DNA of 49,219 nt from W0P28-013 sp963621145 (GCA_963621145.1 CAVFDI010000005.1:1-49219), one strand, 5' to 3'; counted from the first letter of the stretch, positions 32,236-40,531 are shown. The notes: a model not told the origin generated them from the sequence alone. Translations and numbers: made by a program.

Positions 32236-33309
32236 ATGGAACTTGAACAAAACAGCTACGCAGCGGCTCTCGAAAAGAGCAAACAGATAGAGGCCGACAT
32301 TGCCGTTAATCCAACAAAATATCGTGTACTCACGGGCGATCGTCCCACGGGGCGACTGCACATCGGACACTATTTTGGCTCGCTGCAAAACCGCGTGCGA
32401 CTTTCGAAACTTGGCGTGCCAACGATGATCTTGATTGCTGATTATCAGGTACTTACCGATCATGATGCCTATCAGGAAATCAGCCAAAACACCAAGCAAC
32501 TTGTAATCGACTACTTGGCGGCAGGCATCGAGCCGAGCGAAAATGTGTTGATCTACCCGCATAGTTATGTGCCAGAAGCCAACCAGCTGATGGTGCCGTT
32601 TCTCACGCTCGTATCGAACGCCGAGCTGAGCCGCAATCCAACGGTGAAAGAGGAGATTCAGGCGGCGGGGCTCAAAAGCGTGAACGCTGGCATGTACACC
32701 TATCCTGTGCATCAGGCGGTGGACATTCTATTCTGCAAAGGCAATGTGGTTCCTGTGGGCAAGGACCAACTGCCGCACCTCGAGATGACGCGCCTTATTG
32801 CTCGCCGTTTCAACGAAAAATTTTGCCACAACACTGCGCCAGTATTCCCCGAACCATACGCACTGCTCAGTAAGACACCGAGCATTATGGGACTCGATGG
32901 CACGCAGAAAATGAGCAAAAGTCGCGGGAACGCCATCATGCTTAGCGCTAGTGAGGACGAGACTGCGGCTCTTATTAAAAAAGCTAAAACTGATGCCGAC
33001 CGCAATATCACCTACGATCCCGAAAATCGCCCCGAAGTGGCCAACTTGCTAATGCTCATTTCGCTCTGCACTGGCGAAGAACCACAAACCATAGCCGAGC
33101 ACATTGGCGATGGTGGTGGTGGCATGCTCAAACGCCTGCTCACCGAAGCGCTGAACGAGGAACTGCGCCCACTGCGCGAACGCCGCAAACAGCTCGAAGC
33201 GCAACCCGACTACATTCGCCAAGTGCTGCTTGATGGAGCCACACGCGCTCGTGCCATTGCTGCACAAACACTCGACGAGGTGCGCACCGCAATGAATATG
33301 CGGATTTAG
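32236..33309 (+). CDS. trpS: Tryptophanyl-tRNA synthetase
   Basis: This 357-residue class I synthetase has the HIGH-type motif PTGRLHIGHYFG (about residues 36-47) and the KMSKS motif KMSKSRGN (about 219-226), the two ATP-binding signatures. LIADYQVLTDHD and GKDQLPHLEMTRLIARRFN are typical of the TrpRS active site. The N-terminus has about 25 residues before the Rossmann core, slightly longer than the E. coli enzyme. It probably shares transcription with alaS. A 13-bp perfect palindrome at 33333-33361 separates it from the convergent tyrosine phosphatase gene. Confidence 0.96.
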   Translation: MELEQNSYAAALEKSKQIEADIAVNPTKYRVLTGDRPTGRLHIGHYFGSLQNRVRLSKLGVPTMILIADYQVLTDHDAYQEISQNTKQLVIDYLAAGIEPSENVLIYPHSYVPEANQLMVPFLTLVSNAELSRNPTVKEEIQAAGLKSVNAGMYTYPVHQAVDILFCKGNVVPVGKDQLPHLEMTRLIARRFNEKFCHNTAPVFPEPYALLSKTPSIMGLDGTQKMSKSRGNAIMLSASEDETAALIKKAKTDADRNITYDPENRPEVANLLMLISLCTGEEPQTIAEHIGDGGGGMLKRLLTEALNEELRPLRERRKQLEAQPDYIRQVLLDGATRARAIAAQTLDEVRTAMNMRI

Positions 33310-33332
33310 TTTGTAAAGTTCATAAAGTAAAA

Positions 33333-33361
33333 AGTAAGGACGCACCGAGTGCGTCCTTACT
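33333..33361. repeat. 13-bp perfect inverted repeat between trpS and phosphatase gene
   Basis: AGTAAGGACGCAC and GTGCGTCCTTACT flank a CGA loop. A long T-run is missing on both sides, so it may be a repeat-derived structure that also works as a bidirectional stop. The core ACGCACCGAGTGCGTCC is repeated at 42069-42085, and a related hairpin lies at 8396-8414. Confidence 0.75.
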
Positions 33362-33401
33362 GCGTTTATCACTAACTTGAAACTTGAGAATTAACTCTGC
33401 T

Positions 33402-34628
33402 TTACTCGGTTTTACCAAGTTTCTCTTTCAGCGATTGAATTTCATCGTCGCCGAGACCGCACTCTTTCAGATATTTGATGGCGGCATTTTGTAGTGTCGG
33501 CCCTTGCAAATTTACTTGGTAGAAGCCCAATCCTGCCCAATCGATGTCCGACACATCTATCGTGTTCCAATCGATGGCAGTGTAGTTCTGTAGCGCCTCT
33601 TCGTTACACAAGAGCCAAATCATGCGATCGATGGAGAGCGATTGACGCAGTTGGTACGACTCGCCATTATCATCGATTTTGTAAAAATTGATCATTGTCA
33701 GCATGTAGTCGCGGCGCAACTCTTCCACATCTGCGCCCATCAGTGCCTCGAGCAGCATCGACACAAAGCCACAGCGGTCTTTGCCCTCGTTGCAATGAAT
33801 GAGATATGGCGGTTCGTGAGCGATGATGAACCGCACAGCCGCTCCAAGTCGCGTCTTGAAATCGTCGCAAAAGGTGTTTGCCATCATGCCGCAAGCAATG
33901 GTTTGCCCGTTGGCGTAGAGGTTCGGACAGTACGACGACGCATAGCCGTCAGACGTCATGTAGATAGCCAATTTTTCGGGTGTATCGGCCAAATCAATCT
34001 CGGTGTTGATGCCCGCCGCGCGCGCCAGACTATCGGCCACGCAGTAACGCCCAGCATTGTTCACGCAGTTTAGTGGATTGCTGCTGCGATATAGCACATT
34101 TGGTGCAATGCCCGTGGTCGTAATCATACGAAAATTGGCATATTCTTCGGCAGTTTCGTCTGTCTGCCGCTCCGTTTGGTACACCGACCGCATCAAATTG
34201 TAAGTTGCACGGTAGCCGCCCTTCTCCGAAATTTTCATTGTTACGCTATCGCCCACATTTCCGCCAATGTAGTGGTGAAAATCGCCATTGAGCATGGCAA
34301 AACCGTAGTCGTCGCCGCGCGCGTTGTAGTCCACATACGACGGGCCGAGTATCGCAACTTCGTTGAACGAGCTCACATACGGCACATTGTGTAGCACAAG
34401 GGTGTCGCCAAGGGTTACCTCCATCAGGTCGGCATAGTCGAAGCCAGCAGCGGCCATGTCGGCAGGTGTGAAACTCGGAATGGGCTGTCCGTAGCCATTC
34501 ACCGCTACTATCACACCCGAAATTTTGCCTTGCTCCACCGCCTCCACCTCGTTGGGTTGCTGCTTGTGGCAGGAGGCGAAAATTGCTGCAAAAGCAAGAA
34601 TTTGAAGGATAAAACAAAACCGTTTCAT
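33402..34628 (-). CDS. Lipoprotein tyrosine phosphatase (PTP/DSP-like)
   Basis: This 408-residue protein has a lipoprotein signal (ILAFAAIFASC) and the phosphatase P-loop HCNEGKDR (C279 to R285), matching HCxxxxxR of tyrosine or dual-specificity phosphatases of the LipA/Y_phosphatase3 type. Ahead of the P-loop are YRSSNPLNCV and EIDLADTPE, typical of these bacterial secreted PTPs. The lipobox suggests it acts outside the cytoplasm. The start at 34628 is taken because a TATCTTTG element sits at 34647-34654, which would overlap the longer frame, and because the lipoprotein signal starts there. It could act on phosphotyrosine or on phosphoinositides; no host partner can be inferred. Confidence 0.85.
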   Translation of the reverse strand: MKRFCFILQILAFAAIFASCHKQQPNEVEAVEQGKISGVIVAVNGYGQPIPSFTPADMAAAGFDYADLMEVTLGDTLVLHNVPYVSSFNEVAILGPSYVDYNARGDDYGFAMLNGDFHHYIGGNVGDSVTMKISEKGGYRATYNLMRSVYQTERQTDETAEEYANFRMITTTGIAPNVLYRSSNPLNCVNNAGRYCVADSLARAAGINTEIDLADTPEKLAIYMTSDGYASSYCPNLYANGQTIACGMMANTFCDDFKTRLGAAVRFIIAHEPPYLIHCNEGKDRCGFVSMLLEALMGADVEELRRDYMLTMINFYKIDDNGESYQLRQSLSIDRMIWLLCNEEALQNYTAIDWNTIDVSDIDWAGLGFYQVNLQGPTLQNAAIKYLKECGLGDDEIQSLKEKLGKTE

Positions 34629-34646
34629 AAGCCATACAATTTGCTG

Positions 34647-34654
34647 CAAAGATA
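34647..34654 (-). promoter_or_regulatory. -7 promoter element of the phosphatase gene
   Basis: The minus strand reads TATCTTTG; the start codon follows after 18 bases, so the leader would be very short (about 10 bases). A partial TTC lies about 21 bases upstream. Confidence 0.5.
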
Positions 34655-34729
34655 CTCTTTTTTGCTACGAAAATTGAATTATTTGCCCGAAATGAACGAA
34701 AAACATCAGGCCACGGCGCGCTACATCCC

Positions 34730-34853
34730 TACATTGCGGGCGAATAATCATTCGCCCCTACAATTCAATAATTCAACAAAAACAAACTAGGAAACAGAAT
34801 TTGCGCTAGCAATTCCGACAAACTTAAAAACTTTTCTAACCAGAAATCAGAAA
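34730..34853 (-). repeat. Mosaic intergenic repeat R2, copy 3 (shortened)
   Basis: On the minus strand it reads TTTCTGATTTCTGGTTAGAA, then a unique insert, TTGTTGAATTATTGAATTG, the palindrome GGGCGAATGATTATTCGCCC (34738-34757) and GCAATGTAG. It lacks the AGTCAAAAAACTCC end of copies 1 and 2. It fills the spacer between the RND gene's stop and the phosphatase gene's promoter. Confidence 0.72.
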
Positions 34854-37800
34854 TTATTTATCACTTTTCTTCTCGTACATCTTCCAATAGGTGATGGGCA
34901 ACACGGTGAGGGTGAGTGGCAGGGTGAGTAGCGCACCAAAGCAGATTACAACGCCCATGGGCATCCAAAGGCTGGTGTGGGCAATAATCATTGGCAAAAC
35001 GCCCAGTGCAGTGGTGGCAGTAGTCAGGAATATTGGGCGCATGCGGCGCAATCCGCTCTCGTAGGCTGCCTCGCGCACCGAATGACCTTGGCGCACCAAC
35101 TCTTCGGCATATTCGTACATCATGATGGCATTGCGCACTATCACGCCTATCAGACTCACAATGCCCAGCACGGCGGTTATTGAGATGTCGAGTTGAAAGG
35201 CATACAAACCAACGAACGCGCCAAAAATGCACAGCACCGAACTCGACAGCGTGAGCAGTGCTAGCGATACTTTGCCGAAATGGTAGAGCAGCAGCACAAA
35301 CATCACCAAAAGGGCAGCTACCACGCTCCACAGAATCTGCGGAATCATCTCGCCGTTTATCGAACTCAATCCGCCGTAACTGATGCTCACGCCTTCGGGC
35401 AGTTGGTTCAGATTTTCCGAAATCCACGCTTTCACCTTTTTCTCGGCCGATACTTGGCTAGTTTTTCCGCGCAGGTCGCAGCCCACGGTTATGGTGCGTT
35501 GCGAATTGCGGTGCTCAATGCTGGCATGATGCCATTCGGGCGTGAGTGTGGCCACTTGTCGCAGCGGCACCCACACGGTTGGGTAGGCTGTTGGAATCAT
35601 CAAATCTTGCAACTCGTCGATGCTCAGTTGGTTGGCGCCAGCGGTGTAGAGTAGCACTGGCACGCCATAGTCGCCTTCCCAAATGGTGGTAAGTTTTGTG
35701 CCGTTGGTGAGCGTGCCAAGGTAGAGTGACAGCATGGTCTCGGTTACGCCAAGTCGCGTGGCTTCGTCGTCGCGTAGGGTGATGCGCGTTTGGCAAGCCA
35801 TCTGGTCGTAGTCGGAGTGAACCCATGCCATTTCTGGCTGCTGGCTCATGTATTGTCGCAGACTGTCGGCGTAAGGTGCCATGGCGTCGAGGTCGTCGCC
35901 CGTAAAACGCACTTCGAGCGGATTTTTCGCCGCCTGATAGTCGAGTTGCTTGAAACGAATGTATGCGTTCGGAAAATAGTTTTCGTATTCTTGCGTCATC
36001 TCTTTCAGCAGCTCGGACGTGGCTTCGGTGCTGGTGGTGTTCACAATGAATTGTGCATAACTTGGTTTTGCCATCTGTGGCGTGTAGGTGGCATGGAAGC
36101 GCGGCGAAGCCTGTCCCACAAACGATGTGATGGAGGTGATACGTTTGTCCACGCGCATCATTTTTGCTAGTGAGTCTGCCACTTGTGTGGTTTCGCTTAT
36201 CGATGAACCATTGCGCAGATGAATCTCTACGGCAAAACATTCGCGTTCGGCCTTGGGCAGCAGTTGCAGGTTCAGTTGCGCCACCATCAGATAACCGCCT
36301 ATGGCAAGGCAAACCACCAGAATGGCATAGACCAGCCACGGACGGCGGAAACAGCCGTTCACCATTTTTTGATAGACACGCTGCAGCCAAGCGAAAAATT
36401 TGTTTTGCATACGCTCGAACCAGCCCATCTCTTCTGGTTTGCGCCTGCGAATGAAACGCGTTGCCATGTAGGGCGTCACCCATGTGGCGTAGAAAATGCT
36501 GGCGGTGAGAGCAAACAGAATAGCCCACGGAAAGAGTTGCACAAAATCACCAAGCGGACCTTGAATAATCTTGGTCATCGGAAAAAACATGCCCGAAATG
36601 CTGCAGGTGGCCAATGCCATCGGCACAAACAGTTCTTTGGTGCTTACGGATGCCGAATACCAGCGACTGTAGCCGCGTTCGAGCAGATCGCTGTAGCCGT
36701 CGATCACTATCACCGAGTCGTCCACAATCATGCCCAAAACCACAATCAGCGCCGCCAAAGTTACTGTGTTCAGTTCTATTCCTGTGAGATACATCAGTCC
36801 TATGGCGATGGCTGTGCAGACTGGAACGCCCGTGCTTGCCACAAGTGCTGTGCGCAGCGGAAACAGAATCAGCATGACGGCAATGACCACCACAATGGAG
36901 AGAACAATGTCGCGCATGAACGATTCTACCGAGTCGTTCACCACTTTGGGCTGGTCGGTGATGCGGTGAAAATGCACATCGGGCGGCAGTTGCAGGCGCG
37001 CTGCCTCAATTTTTTCTTCCACCTTGTCGCCAAATGCTACAATGTTGTTGCCGGGCACCATTTCCATGTTGATGATGAGGCATGAGCGATCGTTGGCAAT
37101 GTCGGCGGCGGCATCGCCAGTGTAGAATTCCACAAATTTTTCTGAATCGGGATAGCGTCGTTCGATGGTGGCAATGTCTTTCAGCCTGATGGTTGCACCC
37201 GTGGCGGGATCGAACCAAACTATCTGCTCCGCAATTTCGTGTTCGCTGCCGTAGGGAATGGTTACTTGCAGATTCTGATTGTTCACCGTGCCGCCCAGCG
37301 TGCGAATGCCTTGCAGTGCCAATGTGGCTTGCAGCGCTTTCTGATCAATCCCGTAGGCCGAAAGTCGCGCTGCATCTATGGTTACGGCAATCTCTTCGTG
37401 TTGCGCGCCAAGAATTTTCAGTTTGCCCATTTCGGGAATGGTGCGCAGTTGCGTGCAGAGTTCGCGCGCAAAACTCTCCAACTCGCGCGGACTGCGTTCG
37501 TCGCTCTCCACCGCTAGCAGCATCGACGATGTGTTGCCAAAATCGTCAACCACTACTACCTGCAAAACGCCCGCGGGCAGACTTGTCTTCTTGAAAAGGT
37601 CCAATCCAGCGCGAATGCTCGTCCATGCGTCGGCACTCGATTTCACCGAATTGCGAATGGAAACATACACATACACAATGCCATCTTCGGTGGTGCTGTA
37701 GGTGGCGGCTTTGTCCACTTCGATGTAACTATTCAGAAAATCTTCGAGCGGTTTAGTTACTTGATTTTCAACTTCTTGTGCGGTCGCTCCAGGGTAGATG

Positions 37801-37955
37801 GCGGCCACTACGCCCTGTCTGATGGTGAACTGCGGAAACTCATCTTTGTTCATCTTGGGCAGCGACCAAATGCCAATGGCCGTAAGCACTAGCACAACGA
37901 GCATCACAAGCGTGTGATTGCGCATGGCGGCTTCTATGTGGTTGCGTTTTTTCAA
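34854..37955 (-). CDS. RND-family (HAE1/AcrB-like) efflux transporter
   Basis: This 1033-residue inner-membrane proton-driven pump has twelve predicted membrane helices and two large periplasmic loops. The N-terminus is MRNHTLVMLVVLVLTAIGIW with PKMNKDEFPQFTI after it, typical of the family. The proton-relay region shows VLGMIVDDSVIVIDGYSD and, in the second half, GVIVRNAIMMYEYAEE. The start is a TTG at 37953-37955, since the frame upstream closes at a stop codon and the next ATG would drop ten conserved residues. It is downstream of a lipoprotein adaptor and a TetR gene. No outer-membrane channel gene is present in this cluster, so it probably shares a TolC-like protein encoded elsewhere. 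Confidence 0.92.
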   Translation of the reverse strand: MKKRNHIEAAMRNHTLVMLVVLVLTAIGIWSLPKMNKDEFPQFTIRQGVVAAIYPGATAQEVENQVTKPLEDFLNSYIEVDKAATYSTTEDGIVYVYVSIRNSVKSSADAWTSIRAGLDLFKKTSLPAGVLQVVVVDDFGNTSSMLLAVESDERSPRELESFARELCTQLRTIPEMGKLKILGAQHEEIAVTIDAARLSAYGIDQKALQATLALQGIRTLGGTVNNQNLQVTIPYGSEHEIAEQIVWFDPATGATIRLKDIATIERRYPDSEKFVEFYTGDAAADIANDRSCLIINMEMVPGNNIVAFGDKVEEKIEAARLQLPPDVHFHRITDQPKVVNDSVESFMRDIVLSIVVVIAVMLILFPLRTALVASTGVPVCTAIAIGLMYLTGIELNTVTLAALIVVLGMIVDDSVIVIDGYSDLLERGYSRWYSASVSTKELFVPMALATCSISGMFFPMTKIIQGPLGDFVQLFPWAILFALTASIFYATWVTPYMATRFIRRRKPEEMGWFERMQNKFFAWLQRVYQKMVNGCFRRPWLVYAILVVCLAIGGYLMVAQLNLQLLPKAERECFAVEIHLRNGSSISETTQVADSLAKMMRVDKRITSITSFVGQASPRFHATYTPQMAKPSYAQFIVNTTSTEATSELLKEMTQEYENYFPNAYIRFKQLDYQAAKNPLEVRFTGDDLDAMAPYADSLRQYMSQQPEMAWVHSDYDQMACQTRITLRDDEATRLGVTETMLSLYLGTLTNGTKLTTIWEGDYGVPVLLYTAGANQLSIDELQDLMIPTAYPTVWVPLRQVATLTPEWHHASIEHRNSQRTITVGCDLRGKTSQVSAEKKVKAWISENLNQLPEGVSISYGGLSSINGEMIPQILWSVVAALLVMFVLLLYHFGKVSLALLTLSSSVLCIFGAFVGLYAFQLDISITAVLGIVSLIGVIVRNAIMMYEYAEELVRQGHSVREAAYESGLRRMRPIFLTTATTALGVLPMIIAHTSLWMPMGVVICFGALLTLPLTLTVLPITYWKMYEKKSDK

Positions 37956-37985
37956 AGTGTTGAATTATGATTTGTTTTGTGGCGA

Positions 37986-39029
37986 TTATCTTTCACTATT
38001 TATTTGTTCAATGCTTGCGCCGTTGAACAACTTCTGAAATCCTTCTACTACCACTTGGTCGCCCGTTTGCAGACCTTGGGTCACTACCACGCCGCCCGAA
38101 ACATACTGTCCAATTTCGATGTCGCGGTGCTGCGCTTTTCCGTCGATGACGAGCCAAAGGTGTTTGCCCGAAGCGGTTGTCTGCACGCACTCCGATGGCA
38201 CAAAAAATCCGCTCACCGACTGCGATTTCAGCCAAACTTTGCTCACCATGCTTGGCAATAGTTGTTGCTGATATTTTTCGGGAATGTTTGTGAGCATGGC
38301 TTTCACGGTGTAGGTGTGCGCAAGGGTGTTAGCCAACAGATTTTTTTCGGTCACGCAAATCGAAAGTGTGTCGCTGCCAATGGCGTTTATCACCACCGAA
38401 CCGCTGTCGCCCGGTGCAATGGCGGCAATGTCGGCCTCTGCCACATCGAAAGTAACGTTGTAGCCCGCCATGTCGACCAGGGTTATCAGCGTAAGACCTG
38501 GTGCCACTATCTGGCCGCGTTTCACTTTGCATTCGCCCACCACGCCGTCGGTTGGAGCGCGTAACACGCAGTCGTTCAGCGATTTGCGCGAAATCTCAAC
38601 CATTGAGCGCGCTTGTTCTAACTGACTGCGCAGTTCTACCATTTTCTGCTCGGTTACGCCGCCAGCAGCGTAAACCTGCTCGGCACGCCGCACGCCATCT
38701 TGTGCCTGTTTCAGCGTCGATTGCGCCACTTGCAGAGCGTTGCGAGCACGCGTATCGTCCATGCTGCAAAGCCGATCGCCAGTCTTCACATGGTCGCCAA
38801 GGCTCACATACACCGCGGTAACCTGACCAGCGGTCTGCGCGCTTAGTGCCACACTCGAAGCGCCTTCAATGCGCCCCACATATTGGTGTGTGTAGGCGTG
38901 CGTCTGCTGATTCATGGTTTGCACTTTCACTTTTATTGGACGCACCTCGTGTTGCTCTTTTGGCGCAATCAGGTCGCACGATGCCATCATCAGCGGCAGA
39001 ATGGCAAAAATTATGTGGTGTGGTTTCAT
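37986..39029 (-). CDS. RND-type periplasmic adaptor lipoprotein
   Basis: This 347-residue membrane-fusion protein has a lipobox (LPLMMASC), suggesting a lipid anchor to the inner membrane. The barrel-sandwich domain is recognisable from SAQTAGQVTAVYVSLGDHVKTG, followed by an alpha-hairpin (about 95-135), the matching lipoyl half RAPTDGVVGECKVKRGQIV and a beta-barrel. The RND pump gene starts 30 bases downstream, so the two are co-transcribed. It links the pump to an outer-membrane channel. Compared with the MacA-like adaptor at 10114 it is shorter and lipid-anchored rather than helix-anchored, as usual for RND systems. Confidence 0.9.
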   Translation of the reverse strand: MKPHHIIFAILPLMMASCDLIAPKEQHEVRPIKVKVQTMNQQTHAYTHQYVGRIEGASSVALSAQTAGQVTAVYVSLGDHVKTGDRLCSMDDTRARNALQVAQSTLKQAQDGVRRAEQVYAAGGVTEQKMVELRSQLEQARSMVEISRKSLNDCVLRAPTDGVVGECKVKRGQIVAPGLTLITLVDMAGYNVTFDVAEADIAAIAPGDSGSVVINAIGSDTLSICVTEKNLLANTLAHTYTVKAMLTNIPEKYQQQLLPSMVSKVWLKSQSVSGFFVPSECVQTTASGKHLWLVIDGKAQHRDIEIGQYVSGGVVVTQGLQTGDQVVVEGFQKLFNGASIEQINSER

Positions 39030-39123
39030 TTTCTTTCAGATTTTGAGAAGATAGAACATAGAGCATAGATTACCAGAACTTAGAAATCCGTCGCGCCCGT
39101 CTTTACTCTTTTGTCTTTACTCC

Positions 39124-39732
39124 CTACTCTTTAATTCTCAGCATCTCGTGTACAATTCTCACACTGTCCATTTTGCGGCGTTCGAGGGTGGTGTGGCGGT
39201 CTTCGTTGGCGTGTTCGGGCAGCAGACGTTCAATGGCGGGCATCACCAGCACAGCCATGATGTTGAGCGAGCAGATGGTAAGCATCAGTCGTTCGGCGTT
39301 GGTTGACGCTATTCGGCCCGCTTCGGCCTCGATATCGAGCGTGCGTTGCAATCGGCTGAGGTATTCGCCAAAGTGGTTGTGCGCAAAATCTACCAACGAA
39401 TCGGGCATAGGCCCTGCCTCGTTCACCAAAAGGCGCGCCAGCATGGAATTTTCGGCTATCATGTCGAAATTGCGCATTATCAGTCGGTCGAGGTTCTGCA
39501 CAAAAAAACGGTTCTCATCGCCTTCGCATGGCAGCACCGACTGCACGAAAGTCTCTATTTTGCGCTGCAGCAGCTCAAAAAACAGATTCTCTTTGCATTT
39601 GAAATGGTAGTAGAGCAGCACGTGCGTCACTCCCACGCGTTTGGCAATGCGGCTGATGCTCGCGCCTTCGTAGCCATTGCGTGCAAATTCCTCCTCGGCG
39701 GCCGCCAAAATCTCTTCGCGTTTGTTCTTCAT
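39124..39732 (-). CDS. TetR-family transcriptional regulator
   Basis: This 202-residue repressor has a TetR N-terminal helix-turn-helix (about 8-55): ILAAAEEEFARNGYEGASIS, then RIAKRVGVTHVLLYYHFKCKENLF, a near-perfect family signature. The ligand domain (about 60-200) is not assigned. It is first in an apparent minus-strand operon with the adaptor and RND pump, the usual layout for a repressor of its own efflux system. A 16-bp inverted repeat at 39794-39809, just upstream of the -7 element, is a strong candidate operator. Binding of a pump substrate would release it and raise efflux. Confidence 0.93.
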   Translation of the reverse strand: MKNKREEILAAAEEEFARNGYEGASISRIAKRVGVTHVLLYYHFKCKENLFFELLQRKIETFVQSVLPCEGDENRFFVQNLDRLIMRNFDMIAENSMLARLLVNEAGPMPDSLVDFAHNHFGEYLSRLQRTLDIEAEAGRIASTNAERLMLTICSLNIMAVLVMPAIERLLPEHANEDRHTTLERRKMDSVRIVHEMLRIKE

Positions 39733-39766
39733 TTTCTTGCTGATTTTTTTGTTTCGAAACTCGCCG

Positions 39767-39774
39767 CAAAGTTA
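39767..39774 (-). promoter_or_regulatory. -7 promoter element of the tetR-efflux operon
   Basis: The minus strand reads TAACTTTG. The region where the -33 element should be (about 39794-39797) is occupied by the inverted repeat at 39794-39809. Confidence 0.55.
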
Positions 39775-39793
39775 GTGCATTTATTTCGAGCTG

Positions 39794-39809
39794 CTTACAT
39801 TTTTGTAAG
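39794..39809. promoter_or_regulatory. Candidate TetR operator overlapping the -33 region
   Basis: CTTACA-TTTT-TGTAAG is a perfect inverted repeat of 16 bases centred about 27 bases upstream of the -7 element. Position and length fit a TetR-type operator that blocks polymerase and represses the operon's own promoter. Confidence 0.5.
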
Positions 39810-39840
39810 GAAAAATCGCAAAACGTTGATAATGAGAAAG

Positions 39841-39896
39841 TTAGGAGTTAGGAGTTAGGAGTTAGAAGTGAGGTGTTAGAAGTGAGAAGTTAGGAG
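39841..39896. repeat. Heptanucleotide array, TTAGGAG family, 8 units
   Basis: Eight 7-base units in strict phase: TTAGGAG three times, TTAGAAG, TGAGGTG, TTAGAAG, TGAGAAG, TTAGGAG. It lies in the divergent gap between the tetR promoter and the end of the toxin-antitoxin locus and is the longest array in the window. Confidence 0.9.
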
Positions 39897-39947
39897 TGAA
39901 ATATTGGGAGTATAAAAAAATCGGCTCTCAAAATTTGAGGTCGATTA

Positions 39948-40219
39948 TTATTTCCGATGGTGTCCGCACATCGAGAAAATGGTAATGGTCTTATTTTCTT
40001 TATTTATTTCGTACACAAGTCTATTTTTTGAGTCGGTGCGACGTGAGTATTTCCCTGATAATTCGAATCGAGGTGTTTCGGTTTTGCCTGTTCCTGTGAG
40101 TGGGTGTTGCCGCAATTCTTCGAGCAATCGACTGATTTTTGTCATTACTCCTTTCTGTCCGCTTTTTTCAAAGAAGCAACATCTTCGTCTGCTGGCTCTG
40201 TGAAAATAATTTTGTACGT
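39948..40219 (-). pseudogene. yoeB: Decayed YoeB/Txe-type toxin gene
   Basis: On the minus strand, codons directly following the antitoxin stop would read YKIIFTEPADEDVASLKKADRKE, a typical Txe/YoeB start (given here in two parts for clarity: YKIIFTEPADED and VASLKKADRKE). The codon where the initiator should be is ACG, overlapping the antitoxin TGA as TGACG; in intact loci this junction reads TGATG. The frame then hits TAA, and the remaining 65 residues (TKISRLLEELRQHP, SRRTDSKNRLVYEI and ITIFSMCGHH) continue in another frame. Two lesions, a lost start and a frameshift near 40146-40150, make a working toxin unlikely. An internal ATG at 40143-40145 would give a protein lacking the N-terminal strand and helix. 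A sequencing error is possible for either lesion. Confidence 0.78.
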
Positions 40220-40422
40220 CAGTCCCAAAGTTTACTCAAATCCACTTCATGTTTTTTACCCTTTTCTCCGCGTTTTATTTTTGCAACAAATTCGGGATTG
40301 TAGGTACTGTCTTCGACCTTGCTGGGTTCAATTATTTTGACATCAGGCGAGGATTTAATAAGCGTAATGAGTGCCATTGCAAACTTATTTCGTGGATTGT
40401 ATTGCATTGTGATTGTTGCCAT
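40219..40422 (-). CDS. Putative antitoxin of the YoeB-type locus (DUF2683-like)
   Basis: This 67-residue protein starts MATITMQYNPRNKFA, resembling the DUF2683-like antitoxins that precede YoeB/Txe toxins in Bacteroidota. A short helix is followed by a charged, flexible C-terminus ending VDLSKLWD that would wrap the toxin. It has no DNA-binding motif that I can see, though an imperfect inverted repeat lies upstream at 40437-40463. Its stop codon overlaps the damaged toxin start. If the toxin is dead, the antitoxin may still be kept to neutralise related toxins, or be decaying. Confidence 0.7.
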   Translation of the reverse strand: MATITMQYNPRNKFAMALITLIKSSPDVKIIEPSKVEDSTYNPEFVAKIKRGEKGKKHEVDLSKLWD

Positions 40423-40436
40423 AGTTTTCCTTTTTT

Positions 40437-40463
40437 ATTTTTCAACTGCAGAGTTACAAAAAT
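40437..40463. promoter_or_regulatory. Imperfect inverted repeat at the antitoxin promoter
   Basis: ATTTTTCAACT and AGTTACAAAAAT flank a short centre and overlap a TAACTCTG word (minus strand) that could be a poor -7 element. Toxin-antitoxin promoters usually carry such operators, so this is a candidate site. Confidence 0.3.
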
Positions 40464-40531
40464 TATTCCAAACCATATCGTAAAAAAATATAAATCTACA
40501 TCTTTTTGCTGTGTGAGGTGTAAAAAATGCG

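Noticed and set aside
29497..32712. Very long open frame on the minus strand opposite alaS/trpS (and similar ones opposite ftsK, pfp and the TolC-like gene)
   Set aside because: They mirror well-conserved genes on the other strand, have no recognisable domains and show biased composition (rich in H, R, Q, C). They are by-products of codon bias, not genes.
39948..40145. The 65-codon frame taken as a complete small toxin
   Set aside because: It lacks the N-terminal strand and helix of YoeB; those residues are encoded just upstream in a different frame, so this is the remnant of a broken gene.
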